Shown here in pieces: positions 52,251 through 60,701 of a stretch of 64,000 nucleotides of DNA. The stretch covers positions 62,001-126,000 of the forward strand of contig NZ_RDQF01000012.1 of assembly GCF_004114425.1 (NCBI RefSeq). Direction: 5' to 3'. Origin of the DNA: Bradyrhizobium vignae (GTDB lineage Bacteria > Pseudomonadota > Alphaproteobacteria > Rhizobiales > Xanthobacteraceae). The notes beneath the pieces are model-generated. The model saw only the letters and a list, made by a program, of their open reading frames with translations, was not told where the DNA came from and did no database searches. How positions within the stretch are numbered: position 1 is the first letter of the stretch; every line of letters starts with the position of its first letter. The position numbers and the translations under genes were made by a program.

Positions 52251-52341
52251 ATCGCGAATGTAATAGGATATAACTTAAATAGAATTCAGGTGAGGAAACG
52301 CGCCGCCTTCGGGCTCTGCGCGCACGACCAAGGGAGCCGCA

Positions 52342-52551
52342 ATGGCAGAGCGATTGAAGGTCCACGTCGATCCCGACAAATGCCAAGGCCATGCCCGCTG
52401 CAATGCACTCGCGCCGGAACTTTTCGAGCTGGACGAATATGGCAACGCGCACGAAACCGGCGACGGCAGCGTGCCGCCGGGGCTCGAGGACAAGGCCTGG
52501 CTGGCGAAATCCAACTGCCCGGAAATCGCGATCGATGTGATCGAGGAGTAG
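52342..52551 (+). CDS. Small single-cluster ferredoxin (CxxHxxC type)
   Basis: A 69-residue acidic ferredoxin. The cluster ligands are C14 and C20 in CQGHARC and C59 followed by Pro in NCPEIAI. The His at position 17, where 4Fe-4S ferredoxins have a ligand Cys, is typical of P450-partner ferredoxins, usually 3Fe-4S. It lies 57 bases before a cytochrome P450 gene and would pass it electrons; a matching ferredoxin reductase is not in this window. Confidence 0.9.
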   Translation: MAERLKVHVDPDKCQGHARCNALAPELFELDEYGNAHETGDGSVPPGLEDKAWLAKSNCPEIAIDVIEE

Positions 52552-52608
52552 CGCGGCCGCGACCGCCCCGCGTGCTTTCAGCGAACACGAGCCAAGGGAT
52601 TGCCTGCC

Positions 52609-53832
52609 ATGTCCGACGTCAACCAGCCCGCCGCCCATCCGCCCGTGACCGACTGGGTCCATGATTTCGACCACACCGACCCACAATGGACGGAGAACCC
52701 GTTCCCGATCTGGGACGAGCTGCGCGCCGCGAGTCCGGTCGTGCACACGCAACGCTTCCTCGGCTGCTACCTGCCGACGACCTATGAGGCGGTGCGCGAG
52801 ATCGCCAACGATACCGAGCATTTCTCCTCCCGCCGCATCATCGTCCGTGACGTGCGGCCGGAAATCACCAGCAAGAACGCCGCTCCGCCCATCACCTCCG
52901 ATCCGCCCGTGCACAAGCCGGCCAAGCAATTGCTGCTGCCGCCGTTCACGCCGGACGCGATGAAGAAGCTCGAGCCGCGGGTCCGCGCCATCTGCAACGA
53001 GCTGATCGACGACTTCATTGCCGAGAAGAGCGTGGACGCTGCGGCGCGCTACACGAAGCACATTCCGGTGCGCGCGATCGCGCACATGCTCGGCATTCCC
53101 GAGAGCGACAGCGAGCTCTTCATCAACTGGATCCACATGATCCTGGAGCTCGGCATCACGGATGAGAGTAAGCTGCTCCAGGCCGTGCAGGAGATGAGCG
53201 CCTATTTCAGCGGCCACATCGAAGCGCGCAAGAACAAGCCCACCGACGACCTGATCTCCTACCTGATGAATGCCAGGGACAAGGACGGCAATCCGCTCGA
53301 GGACACTCACGTGCTGGGGTCGTTGCGCCTGCTGCTGATCGCCGGCATCGACACCACCTGGAGCGCGATCGGCTCCTCGCTCTGGCATCTTGCGAAAACG
53401 CCCGCCGATCGCGAGCGGCTGATCGCCGAGCCCGGGCTGATCCCGACCGCGGTGGAGGAGCTGCTGCGCGCCTATTCCCCGGTGACGATGGCGCGCGAGG
53501 TGGTCAAGGAGACGACGATTTCAGGCTGTCCGGTCAAGCCGGGCAACATGGTGCTGCTGTCCTTTCCGGCCGCGAACCGCGACCCCAAAATGTTTCCGGA
53601 CGCTGACAAAGTCGTGATCGACCGCCGCGAGAATCGGCACGCGGCCTTCGGCCTCGGCATTCACCGTTGTGTCGGTTCCAACCTGGCGCGCATGGAAATG
53701 CAGGTTGCGCTGGAGGAATGGCTGAAGCGGATTCCGGACTTCCGGCTGGATCCGGCAGGCACCGTGACCTGGTCACAGGGCACGGTGAGAGGCCCCCGCC
53801 AGTTGCCATTTCTGCTCGGAAAGGCGATGTAG
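52609..53832 (+). CDS. Cytochrome P450
   Basis: A 407-residue soluble bacterial P450. The oxygen-binding I-helix is LIAGIDTTWSAIG (AGIDTT at 245-250), ExxR is EELLR (283-287), and the heme thiolate is C354 in FGLGIHRCVGSNLA. The N-terminal region PQWTENPFPIWDELRAASPVVHTQRFLG resembles CYP families of Rhodopseudomonas/Bradyrhizobium. ATG at 52609 has AAGGGA at good distance; a TTG nine bases earlier is an alternative. Substrate unknown; the ferredoxin upstream and a carrier downstream suggest an uptake-and-hydroxylation unit. Confidence 0.93.
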   Translation: MSDVNQPAAHPPVTDWVHDFDHTDPQWTENPFPIWDELRAASPVVHTQRFLGCYLPTTYEAVREIANDTEHFSSRRIIVRDVRPEITSKNAAPPITSDPPVHKPAKQLLLPPFTPDAMKKLEPRVRAICNELIDDFIAEKSVDAAARYTKHIPVRAIAHMLGIPESDSELFINWIHMILELGITDESKLLQAVQEMSAYFSGHIEARKNKPTDDLISYLMNARDKDGNPLEDTHVLGSLRLLLIAGIDTTWSAIGSSLWHLAKTPADRERLIAEPGLIPTAVEELLRAYSPVTMAREVVKETTISGCPVKPGNMVLLSFPAANRDPKMFPDADKVVIDRRENRHAAFGLGIHRCVGSNLARMEMQVALEEWLKRIPDFRLDPAGTVTWSQGTVRGPRQLPFLLGKAM

Positions 53833-53864
53833 GCCCCTCCAGCAGAGATACGGAGAGGCCGGAC

Positions 53865-55187
53865 GTGACAGTGCAAGCAACCAAGCCGGCCTCTGAGCAT
53901 TTTGACGTCGCCGACGCCGAGCGGCGGATCAAGGCGATCTTCATCGGCTCCGTCGGCAACCTCGTCGAATGGTACGATTTCTACGCCTATACGGCGTTTG
54001 CGCTCTACTTCGCCCCTGCCTTCTTCCCCGGTAACGATCCTGTCGTGCAGCAATTGAACGCCGCCGTGGTGTTCGCGGCGACCTTCCTGATGCGTCCCCT
54101 CGGCGGCTGGTTCTTCGGCTATCTCGCCGACCATTTCGGCCGGCGCATCTCCCTGACGCTGTCCGTCGTCTTCATGTGCTTCGGCTCGCTGATCATCGCG
54201 CTGACGCCGACCTATGCCACGATCGGCTTTGCCGCGCCTGTCATCCTGGCCCTCGCCCGTGTCATCGAGGGCCTGAGCCTCGGCGGCGAATACGGCGCCA
54301 GCGCCACGTATCTCAGCGAGGTCGCCGACCCCAAGCATCGCGGCTTCTATTCCAGCTTCCAGTACGTCACCTTGATCGGCGGCCAGCTCACGGCGATTAT
54401 CGTGCTGCTGCTCCTGCAAAAGGTCTTCCTGACGCCGGAGGAGCTGAAGGCCTGGGGTTGGCGCATCCCGTTCGCGATCGGCGCGGGGCTCGCGATCTTC
54501 GCCGCGGTGATGCGGCGCGGCCTGCACGAGACCGAGGCGTTCGAGGAGGCCAAGAAGGTGGTGAAGCCGACCGGCTCGATCACCAATCTGCTGCGCTATC
54601 CGCGCGAGCTCTTGCTGGTCGTCGGCCTCACCGCCGGCGGCACCGCGGCGTTCTACACCTTCACCACCTACATGCAGACTTTCGTCAAGCTCTCGGTCGG
54701 GCTGACTGAGGATCAGACCACGTTCGTGATCTTCGGCTCGCTGATCTTCGCGACCATCCTGCAGCCGATCTACGGCGCGATCTCCGACAAGATCGGCCGC
54801 AAGCCGCTGCTGATCTTCTTCGGTATCGCCGGCACGCTCGCGACCGTTCCGCTGCTGATGACCCTGAAGGAGACCAAGTCGCCCTTCATGGCCTTCATCC
54901 TGATCTGCTGCGCCTGGCTGTTCGTCGCCGGCTACACCTCGATCAACGCGGTGGTGAAGGCCGAGCTGTTTCCCACCAATGTCCGCGCGCTCGGCGTCGG
55001 CCTGCCCTATGCGATCACGGTCTCGATCTTCGGCGGCACGGCGCCGGCGATCGCGCTCTACTTCAAGAGCATCGGGCACGAGGACTGGTTCTATTTCTAT
55101 CTTGCCGGCATCATCTGCCTGTCGCTGATCATCTATTCCACCATGCGCGACACGAAACACGCCTCCGCAATGCATCGCCACGAGTAG
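53865..55187 (+). CDS. MFS transporter, metabolite:H+ symporter (KgtP/ProP-like)
   Basis: A 440-residue protein with 12 predicted helices. The segments SVGNLVEWYDFYAYTAFALYFAPAFFP, LADHFGRRISLTLSV (MFS loop 2-3 motif) and ARVIEGLSLGGEYGASATYLSEVAD are signatures of the MHS subfamily, which imports organic acids such as 2-oxoglutarate or dicarboxylates. The GTG start at 53865 follows GGAG at 9 bases; another GTG lies 6 bases on. It is 32 bases after the P450 and 3 bases before a molybdopterin oxidoreductase gene. Confidence 0.9.
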   Translation: MTVQATKPASEHFDVADAERRIKAIFIGSVGNLVEWYDFYAYTAFALYFAPAFFPGNDPVVQQLNAAVVFAATFLMRPLGGWFFGYLADHFGRRISLTLSVVFMCFGSLIIALTPTYATIGFAAPVILALARVIEGLSLGGEYGASATYLSEVADPKHRGFYSSFQYVTLIGGQLTAIIVLLLLQKVFLTPEELKAWGWRIPFAIGAGLAIFAAVMRRGLHETEAFEEAKKVVKPTGSITNLLRYPRELLLVVGLTAGGTAAFYTFTTYMQTFVKLSVGLTEDQTTFVIFGSLIFATILQPIYGAISDKIGRKPLLIFFGIAGTLATVPLLMTLKETKSPFMAFILICCAWLFVAGYTSINAVVKAELFPTNVRALGVGLPYAITVSIFGGTAPAIALYFKSIGHEDWFYFYLAGIICLSLIIYSTMRDTKHASAMHRHE

Positions 55188-55190
55188 GCC

Positions 55191-55850
55191 ATGACCGACG
55201 AGACGCCATCCGACAGCAAGCTGACGCGCACCAAGGAGAGATGGGCGCGCGAGGGCCGGTTCCTCACCGGCAAGATTACGCGCCCGGACGATCAGCGGCT
55301 GCCGCCCGGCCAGCATCTGACCAAAGACTGGCCGGTGCTTGATCTCGGCGTCGTGCCGCCGGTGTCGCGCGAACGTTGGCGGCTGGACGTCTACGGCGCG
55401 GTCGAGCGTCCCGTGTTTTGGGCCTTCGACGAATTCACCGCGCAGAAACAGGCCCGCTTCACCTCCGATATCCACTGCGTGACGACCTGGTCGCGCTACG
55501 ACAATGAGTGGGAGGGGCTCGCGACGCGTGAGCTGCTCGCGGCCTGCCAGCCGCGCGAGGATGCGCGCTTCGTCGTGCTGCATTCCTATGACGGTTACAC
55601 CACCAATCTCGCGCTGGAGGACTTTGCCGCCGAGGACGCGCTGCTCGCCCACAGCTGGTCCGGCCAGCCGCTCACGGAGGAGCATGGCGGCCCCGTGCGG
55701 CTGGTCGTGCCGCATCTGTATTTCTGGAAGAGCGCGAAATGGCTGCAGGCCATCGAATTCCTGACCGAGGATGCGCCGGGCTTCTGGGAAGTCCGCGGCT
55801 ATCATAACCGCGGCGATCCCTGGGCCGAGCAGCGCTACTCGGGGGATTAG
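55191..55850 (+). CDS. Sulfite-oxidase-fold molybdopterin oxidoreductase (YuiH-like)
   Basis: A 219-residue protein of the oxidoreductase molybdopterin-binding (SUOX fold) family. The Mo-ligand Cys is C96 in TSDIHCVTTWSRYDNEWEG. HSYDGYTTNLALEDF and VVPHLYFWKSAKWLQAIEFL complete the fold. There is no signal peptide, so it is cytoplasmic, unlike MsrP. Substrate unknown for this subgroup. It begins 3 bases after the MFS gene stop and is followed 25 bases later by the hydrolase-OsmC gene. Confidence 0.88.
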   Translation: MTDETPSDSKLTRTKERWAREGRFLTGKITRPDDQRLPPGQHLTKDWPVLDLGVVPPVSRERWRLDVYGAVERPVFWAFDEFTAQKQARFTSDIHCVTTWSRYDNEWEGLATRELLAACQPREDARFVVLHSYDGYTTNLALEDFAAEDALLAHSWSGQPLTEEHGGPVRLVVPHLYFWKSAKWLQAIEFLTEDAPGFWEVRGYHNRGDPWAEQRYSGD

Positions 55851-55875
55851 GTTCAAGCAAGAACGGGGGAAGCCC

Positions 55876-57099
55876 ATGCCGACGGAGCGCTTTCAATTCA
55901 CTGGCGAAGGCGGCCATCAGCTCGCGGCCGCGCTGGAGCTGCCCGACGGCGAGCCCGCAGCTTTCGCGCTGTTCGCGCACTGCTTCACATGCGGCAAGGA
56001 CACGCTGGCGGCCAAGCGGATTTCTGTGGCACTGGCGGCCAGGGGCATCGCGGTGCTGCGCTTCGACTTCACCGGTCTCGGCTCCAGCGAAGGCGATTTC
56101 GCCAATTCGACCTTTTCCTCCAATGTCGCCGATCTCGTCCGGGCCGCCGATCATCTGCGCAGTGCCCGCAGGGCGCCGTCGATCCTGATCGGCCACAGCC
56201 TCGGCGGCGCAGCGATCCTCGCGGCTGCAGGACGAATTCCCGAAGCCAAGGCGGTCGCGACCATTGCGGCGCCCTCCGATCCCGCCCACGTCACCAATCT
56301 GTTCAAAGAGCATATCGACAACATCCGCACGCAGGGCGAGATCGAAGTGTCGCTTGCGGGCCGCCCATTCCGGATCAGGCGTGAATTCCTCGACGACATC
56401 GTCGAGCACGAGCTGATGAAGGACGTCACCGGCCTGCACAAGGCGCTGCTGGTGATGCACTCGCCGGTCGACGATACCGTCAGTATCGACAACGCGACGA
56501 AGATCTTCGTTGCGGCCAGGCATCCCAAGAGCTTCGTCTCGCTAGATCATGCCGATCATCTGCTGACGAAGCCCACTGACGCGCTCTACGCGGCCGACGT
56601 CATCGCCGCCTGGGCGAGCCGCTATATCGAGATCGCAAAGCCCGCCAAGGTGGTCGATCTCCCTGAGGCGCCGCGCCGGGTTGTGGTGCAGGAGACGCGC
56701 AAGAGCAAGTTCAACCAGATCATCACCATCGGCCCGCATCATCTGGTGGCGGACGAGCCGGTCGCGGCCGGCGGCGAGGATGCCGGCCCCGGCCCCTATG
56801 ATTTCCTGCTCGCCGGCCTCGGCGCCTGCACCTCCATGACCATGCGCCTTTATGCCGACCGCAAATCGCTGCCGCTCGACCGCGTCACGGTTATGCTGAA
56901 ACATTCGAAGATCTACGCCAAGGATTGTGCCGAGTGCGAGACACGCGAGGGCATGCTCGACCAGATCGAACGCGACATCGCGATGGATGGCGCGCTCGAT
57001 GCCGAGCAGCGCAAGAAGCTGATGGAGATCGCCGACAAGTGCCCGGTGCACCGCACGCTGACATCGGAGATCCGCATCGTGACGAAGTCCGCGGACTAG
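55876..57099 (+). CDS. Alpha/beta hydrolase fused to OsmC-like peroxiredoxin domain
   Basis: A 407-residue two-domain protein. Residues 1-250 are an alpha/beta hydrolase with FAHCFTCGKDTLAAK and the nucleophile S108 in LIGHSLGGAAIL; a His is in SLDHADHLL near residue 227. Residues about 270-407 are an OsmC/Ohr domain with redox cysteines C318 (LAGLGACTSMTM) and C389 (DKCPVHRTL). The fusion occurs in other proteobacteria. It suggests hydrolysis of an ester coupled to peroxide handling, but the reaction is not known. Last gene of the run from the ferredoxin; the next gene is convergent. Confidence 0.9.
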   Translation: MPTERFQFTGEGGHQLAAALELPDGEPAAFALFAHCFTCGKDTLAAKRISVALAARGIAVLRFDFTGLGSSEGDFANSTFSSNVADLVRAADHLRSARRAPSILIGHSLGGAAILAAAGRIPEAKAVATIAAPSDPAHVTNLFKEHIDNIRTQGEIEVSLAGRPFRIRREFLDDIVEHELMKDVTGLHKALLVMHSPVDDTVSIDNATKIFVAARHPKSFVSLDHADHLLTKPTDALYAADVIAAWASRYIEIAKPAKVVDLPEAPRRVVVQETRKSKFNQIITIGPHHLVADEPVAAGGEDAGPGPYDFLLAGLGACTSMTMRLYADRKSLPLDRVTVMLKHSKIYAKDCAECETREGMLDQIERDIAMDGALDAEQRKKLMEIADKCPVHRTLTSEIRIVTKSAD

Positions 57100-57109
57100 C
57101 ACGCCGTCG

Positions 57110-58555
57110 CTACAAGCACGACGCCATCGTCCGCACGGCCGCGCTGATCTCGCTTTCGCGCCAGGCCGCGAAGCCGAGCAGCAGGCCGTGATCGCGCGGC
57201 TGACCGAGCGCCAGACTCGACAAGGCGCGCGTTTCGACGCCCGCCGCGACCAACCGCTTTACCGCCCGATCAGTGCGACCGCGCTGGAGACGGGCAATGA
57301 GCTGGATGCCGCCCGGAGGCACTTCGACCGAGAGCATCCCGCCCAGCTGCCGCTCCAGTTCCTCGACAAGGTGATCGCGGCGCGCGCGATAGAGCCGGCG
57401 CATCCGGCGCAAATGCGCGAGGAAATGGCCGTCGGCGATGAATTCGGCCAGCGCCTCCTGAATGTGGCTGGACGCGATCAGCCCGATGTGCCGCTGCGCG
57501 ATCTCCAGCGTGCTGACCAACGCCGGGGGCGCGACGAGATAGCCGAGCCGGATATCCGACGTCATCACCTTCGAGAAGGTGCCGACATAGAACACGCGAC
57601 CGTGGGCATCGAGCCCTTGCAAGGCCGGCACCGGCCGGCTGTCATAATGGAATTCGCCGTCGTAATCGTCCTCGACAATCCAGGTCTTGCCGGGCCTGCT
57701 CAGGCCAAGAAATTCGGTACGGCGCGCCAGCGACATCAGCCGCCCGGTCGGATGCTGATGCGAGGGTGTCATGAAGATCAGCTTTGGCGCCGCACGGCCC
57801 CGCATCGGTTGCATGCCCTGCTCGTCCAGACCGATACCGGTGACGCGCGCGCCGGAGGCCCGGAAGGCGGCCGCGGCACCGGGATAACCGGGATCCTCGA
57901 CCCAGACGTCGTCGCCGGGCGAAATCAGCGCTGCCGCGATCAAGGTTAGTGCGGCCTGCGCGCTCGGCAGGATCATGATCTGCTCCGCCGTGGCGCGAAC
58001 GCCTCTGCTGGTGACGAGATAATGCGCCAGCGCCTCGCACAGGCGTGTTCGATTCACTGATCCGAGCCCGCGCTTGGCCGCACCTACGGCACTGCGGCGC
58101 AGACAGCGCGCCCAGACCTCGTTCGGAAACTCCCTGAAATCGGCGTGCCCCGGACGCAACGGCTTCAGCTGCGCCTGATAGGACATCGGCCAGTCGGTCT
58201 GCTTCAGCCCCGAAGCCCAGGGGGAGAGCCGCGGCCTGGCAGAACGTACGCTCGACGTAGCGGTGCCGGTCCGTTCGATATGCTCGTGGCCGTCGACCGC
58301 GACCACCGGACGGCGGCCGTGCGAGGCCTCGACATATCCTTCGGCAGCAAGCTGCTCGAACGCATAGGTGACGGTGTTCCGGGAGACGCCGAGATCGCGC
58401 GCGAGCCGACGGCTGGATGGCAGCATGCGGCCTTTACCGAGGCGGCCGCTCGCGATCAGCTCTCTAAGCTGGCTCGTCAGCTGCGCCATCAGCCCCTCGT
58501 CGTCCGACCGTTTCAAGTCGATCAGAGCCGGGATCACTTCTTCCGAAACTGGCAC
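57110..58555 (-). CDS. MocR/PdxR-type GntR regulator with aminotransferase-like domain
   Basis: A 481-residue MocR regulator. The N-terminal GntR winged helix (about 15-85) has PSSRRLARDLGVSRNTVTYAFEQLAAEGY. A class I aminotransferase-fold domain follows (about 120-481), with the PLP Lys in YVGTFSKVMTSDIRLGYLV and the cofactor Asp in VEDDYDGEFHYDSRP. It senses PLP or an amino compound bound to PLP. The GTG start is supported by GGGAG 9 bases upstream. Divergent from an EamA exporter, a layout usual for MocR regulators and their target. Confidence 0.92.
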   Translation of the reverse strand: MPVSEEVIPALIDLKRSDDEGLMAQLTSQLRELIASGRLGKGRMLPSSRRLARDLGVSRNTVTYAFEQLAAEGYVEASHGRRPVVAVDGHEHIERTGTATSSVRSARPRLSPWASGLKQTDWPMSYQAQLKPLRPGHADFREFPNEVWARCLRRSAVGAAKRGLGSVNRTRLCEALAHYLVTSRGVRATAEQIMILPSAQAALTLIAAALISPGDDVWVEDPGYPGAAAAFRASGARVTGIGLDEQGMQPMRGRAAPKLIFMTPSHQHPTGRLMSLARRTEFLGLSRPGKTWIVEDDYDGEFHYDSRPVPALQGLDAHGRVFYVGTFSKVMTSDIRLGYLVAPPALVSTLEIAQRHIGLIASSHIQEALAEFIADGHFLAHLRRMRRLYRARRDHLVEELERQLGGMLSVEVPPGGIQLIARLQRGRTDRAVKRLVAAGVETRALSSLALGQPRDHGLLLGFAAWRESEISAAVRTMASCL

Positions 58556-58569
58556 CTTGTTTTTCTCCC

Positions 58570-58595
58570 ATCTGGTCCTTTTTCAAGTGCCAGAT
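58570..58595. promoter_or_regulatory. Inverted repeat in the MocR / EamA divergent gap
   Basis: ATCTGG (58570-58575) and CCAGAT (58590-58595) are a perfect 6-base pair with a 14-base spacer. A further 'actggcacc' at about 58548-58556 repeats the tggcac/gtgcca word of 'aagtgccag'. MocR regulators commonly use such spaced half-sites. Placed next to both starts. Confidence 0.5.
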
Positions 58596-58637
58596 GAGAT
58601 GCTATGCGCCGAGCTGGATTGCTTCAAGGACCTCCAG

Positions 58638-59552
58638 ATGAATTCGCTGTCGCCTCGCGCCGCCGTCGGCCTGTTCCTCATCGTCGTGCTGGCCTGGGGC
58701 GTGAACTGGTCGGTGACGAAGCAGCTCGTCCAATTCCTTCCACCCCTATGGACGTCGGCGATCCGGAGCTGGATCGCGCTGGCTGGATTGTTCGTGATCC
58801 TTGGCCTCAGCAACAATATGGTCATCCCGGAGCGGCGCGACATTCCTGTCGTCCTGAGCGTGGCGCTGTTGCACATGACGCTGTTCTCGGTCCTGGTTGC
58901 GGCTGGTGTGCGCTTCCTGCCCGCGAGCAAGGCCATCGTGCTCGGTTACACCACGCCGCTTTGGGTCGCGATCGCCGCGCCGCTACTGGGGAAGGATACG
59001 CTGACCGCGCCAAAGCTCGCCGGCGCCCTGCTCGGGCTGATCGGCCTTGCCGTGATCCTGAACCCTACGTCCATTGACTGGGCCAATGCGAACGTCGTGC
59101 TCGGCGCCGGCATGGTCATCCTGGCCGCGATCTCGTGGGCCGCCAACATCATCTATATCCGCGCGCACCGCTGGATCGCGTCGCCGCTCCAGCTCCTGAT
59201 CTGGCAGGTGCTGGTCGCGACGATCGTGCTGACAGGATCGGCGCTGGTCACGGATGGCCTGCCGCACGTGGAATGGTCGTGGAGGCTCGCCCTGCTGTTC
59301 CTGTATTCCGGCCTGATCGGGACGGCGCTGGCCTATTGGGCGATGTCAATGGTCAACAAGAGCATCTCGGTGCTGACGACGGCGCTGGGCACCACAGGAA
59401 CGCCGCTGGTCGGCATCGCCAGTGCCGCGATCCTCCTGAGTGAGCCGATCGACGCGAGCCTTGCGGTCGCGGCCGGACTGATCGTCACCGGCATCGGTCT
59501 TGCGACGCTAGGCGATCGGTTGTTGCGCAGTCAGGCCACTGCGAGCGGCTGA
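58638..59552 (+). CDS. EamA-family (DMT) transporter
   Basis: A 304-residue inner-membrane protein with two EamA repeats, about ten helices. First repeat AAVGLFLIVVLAWGVNWSVTKQLV to about residue 140, second from NVVLGAGMVILAAISWAANIIYIRAH. Members export amino acids or other metabolites. The ATG at 58638 is preferred because the first helix follows directly. It is divergent from the MocR regulator and its end overlaps the convergent YeeE gene by 22 bases. Confidence 0.9.
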   Translation: MNSLSPRAAVGLFLIVVLAWGVNWSVTKQLVQFLPPLWTSAIRSWIALAGLFVILGLSNNMVIPERRDIPVVLSVALLHMTLFSVLVAAGVRFLPASKAIVLGYTTPLWVAIAAPLLGKDTLTAPKLAGALLGLIGLAVILNPTSIDWANANVVLGAGMVILAAISWAANIIYIRAHRWIASPLQLLIWQVLVATIVLTGSALVTDGLPHVEWSWRLALLFLYSGLIGTALAYWAMSMVNKSISVLTTALGTTGTPLVGIASAAILLSEPIDASLAVAAGLIVTGIGLATLGDRLLRSQATASG

Positions 59553-60586
59553 ACGCGCAAGCTTCCGCGCAGGCCCGCCGCGGTGCCGAGCAGGATGCCG
59601 GCAACCGCGACGAAGGAGCCAAGAGCGAGCGTCGAGACGCCCGTGAGCCCCTGACCGATCGAGCAGCCGAACGCCATCACGCCGCCGATCCCCATTAGCG
59701 CAGCCCCGGTGCCCGAGCGCAGCATGTGGCGTGGTGAGGAGTAGCCTTCGAGCTTGAAGCGACCGGTAGCGAGCGCCGTCACCAGACTACCGGCGAAGAC
59801 GCCGGCAACCGTCGCAACGCCGAAGTTCGGCGTCAGCCCGGTCGAGAGCATGGCGTATTGCAGGCTATCAGCGATCGGCGCGACGAAGGTGAGCGAGGTC
59901 ACTGGGACTGGATTGAAGTCGTCGGCGCCGAGATAGCCGGTGACGTACCAGCCGGCGGCAACGAGCAGTCCCACAATGCCACCTGCCGCGATCTGCCCCG
60001 GCGAACGGCGGAACGCCGGGTGCGCGAAGGCGAACAGGACGAGCGCGATGACGGTCGCGGCGGCGGCAAGCGCGCGCGACAGCGATTCCGTGACACCGAT
60101 CATCCTCAGCAAGGACGGCAGCGAATTTGCGCTGACGGTCATTTGCGAAGCCTGGACCAGCGCGATACGCGCCGGCGCGATCAGGCCCTTGAGCGTCATC
60201 TGCGCGGCAATCGCAAGAACGATCACGACGACGGAGGAGCGGAGATTGCCGCGGCCGAGCAGCACCAGGGCCCGCGAGCCGCAGCCATTCGACAGCACCA
60301 TGCCGTAGCCGAACAGCAGGCCACCAAGGAAGAGCACTGGGGCGGAAAAGGATTGCTGCAAATAGATCGACTTACCGAAATCGACCAAGCCGTTGCCGGC
60401 GAGGAACTGGCTCGCGACGATCGCGACAGCGATCGCCAGCGCGTAGGTCCGCACCAGCCGCCCGTCGCCATCCGTCAGAAAGCCGCGCATACTGCTCATC
60501 AGGCAGAAGCCGCTGAGCAGGCCGGCGACACCGTAGACGAGGCCGATGACGAGGCCGGCGAGGATGACGAGCTGGGCAGCTTCCAT
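59531..60586 (-). CDS. YeeE/YedE-family thiosulfate/sulfur transporter
   Basis: A 351-residue membrane protein with about nine helices, the TsuA/YeeE fold made of two similar halves. The conserved cysteines are in LLSGFCLMSSMRG, LSNGCGSRALVLLGRGNLRS and AFGCSIGQGLTGVS. In YeeE these residues line the path for thiosulfate. No TusA-like (YeeD) gene is adjacent. Its 3' end overlaps the EamA gene on the other strand. Confidence 0.9.
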   Translation of the reverse strand: MEAAQLVILAGLVIGLVYGVAGLLSGFCLMSSMRGFLTDGDGRLVRTYALAIAVAIVASQFLAGNGLVDFGKSIYLQQSFSAPVLFLGGLLFGYGMVLSNGCGSRALVLLGRGNLRSSVVVIVLAIAAQMTLKGLIAPARIALVQASQMTVSANSLPSLLRMIGVTESLSRALAAAATVIALVLFAFAHPAFRRSPGQIAAGGIVGLLVAAGWYVTGYLGADDFNPVPVTSLTFVAPIADSLQYAMLSTGLTPNFGVATVAGVFAGSLVTALATGRFKLEGYSSPRHMLRSGTGAALMGIGGVMAFGCSIGQGLTGVSTLALGSFVAVAGILLGTAAGLRGSLRVQPLAVA

Positions 60587-60612
60587 CGATTGTTCTCAGA
60601 TCTCTCGACGTT

Positions 60613-60697
60613 CTCCGTCATTGCGAGCGCAGCGAAGCAATCCAGCCTGTCTCCGCGGGTGCATTTCTGGATTGCTTCGGTACGCTCGCAATGACGG
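60613..60697. repeat. Palindromic intergenic repeat, family A (copy 5, best preserved)
   Basis: 'ccgtcattgcgagcgcagcg' then 'aagcaatccagcctgtctcc', centre 'gcgggtgcatttctgg', 'ggattgcttcggtacgctcg' then 'caatgacgg'. Both outer and inner arms pair almost perfectly. Lies between two same-strand genes. Confidence 0.8.
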
Positions 60698-60701
60698 TGT
60701 G

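Noticed and set aside
51289..53388. A 699-codon minus-strand open frame across the chimeric ORF, ferredoxin and P450
   Set aside because: Opposite recognisable genes for most of its length. Only the short DUF2958-like stretch inside it has protein character, and that needs frame changes.
205..60697. Insertion sequences or a CRISPR array explaining the dispersed repeats
   Set aside because: The repeats are about 70-160 bases, palindromic and dispersed at gene ends, with no transposase, no target duplications seen and no regular spacers.
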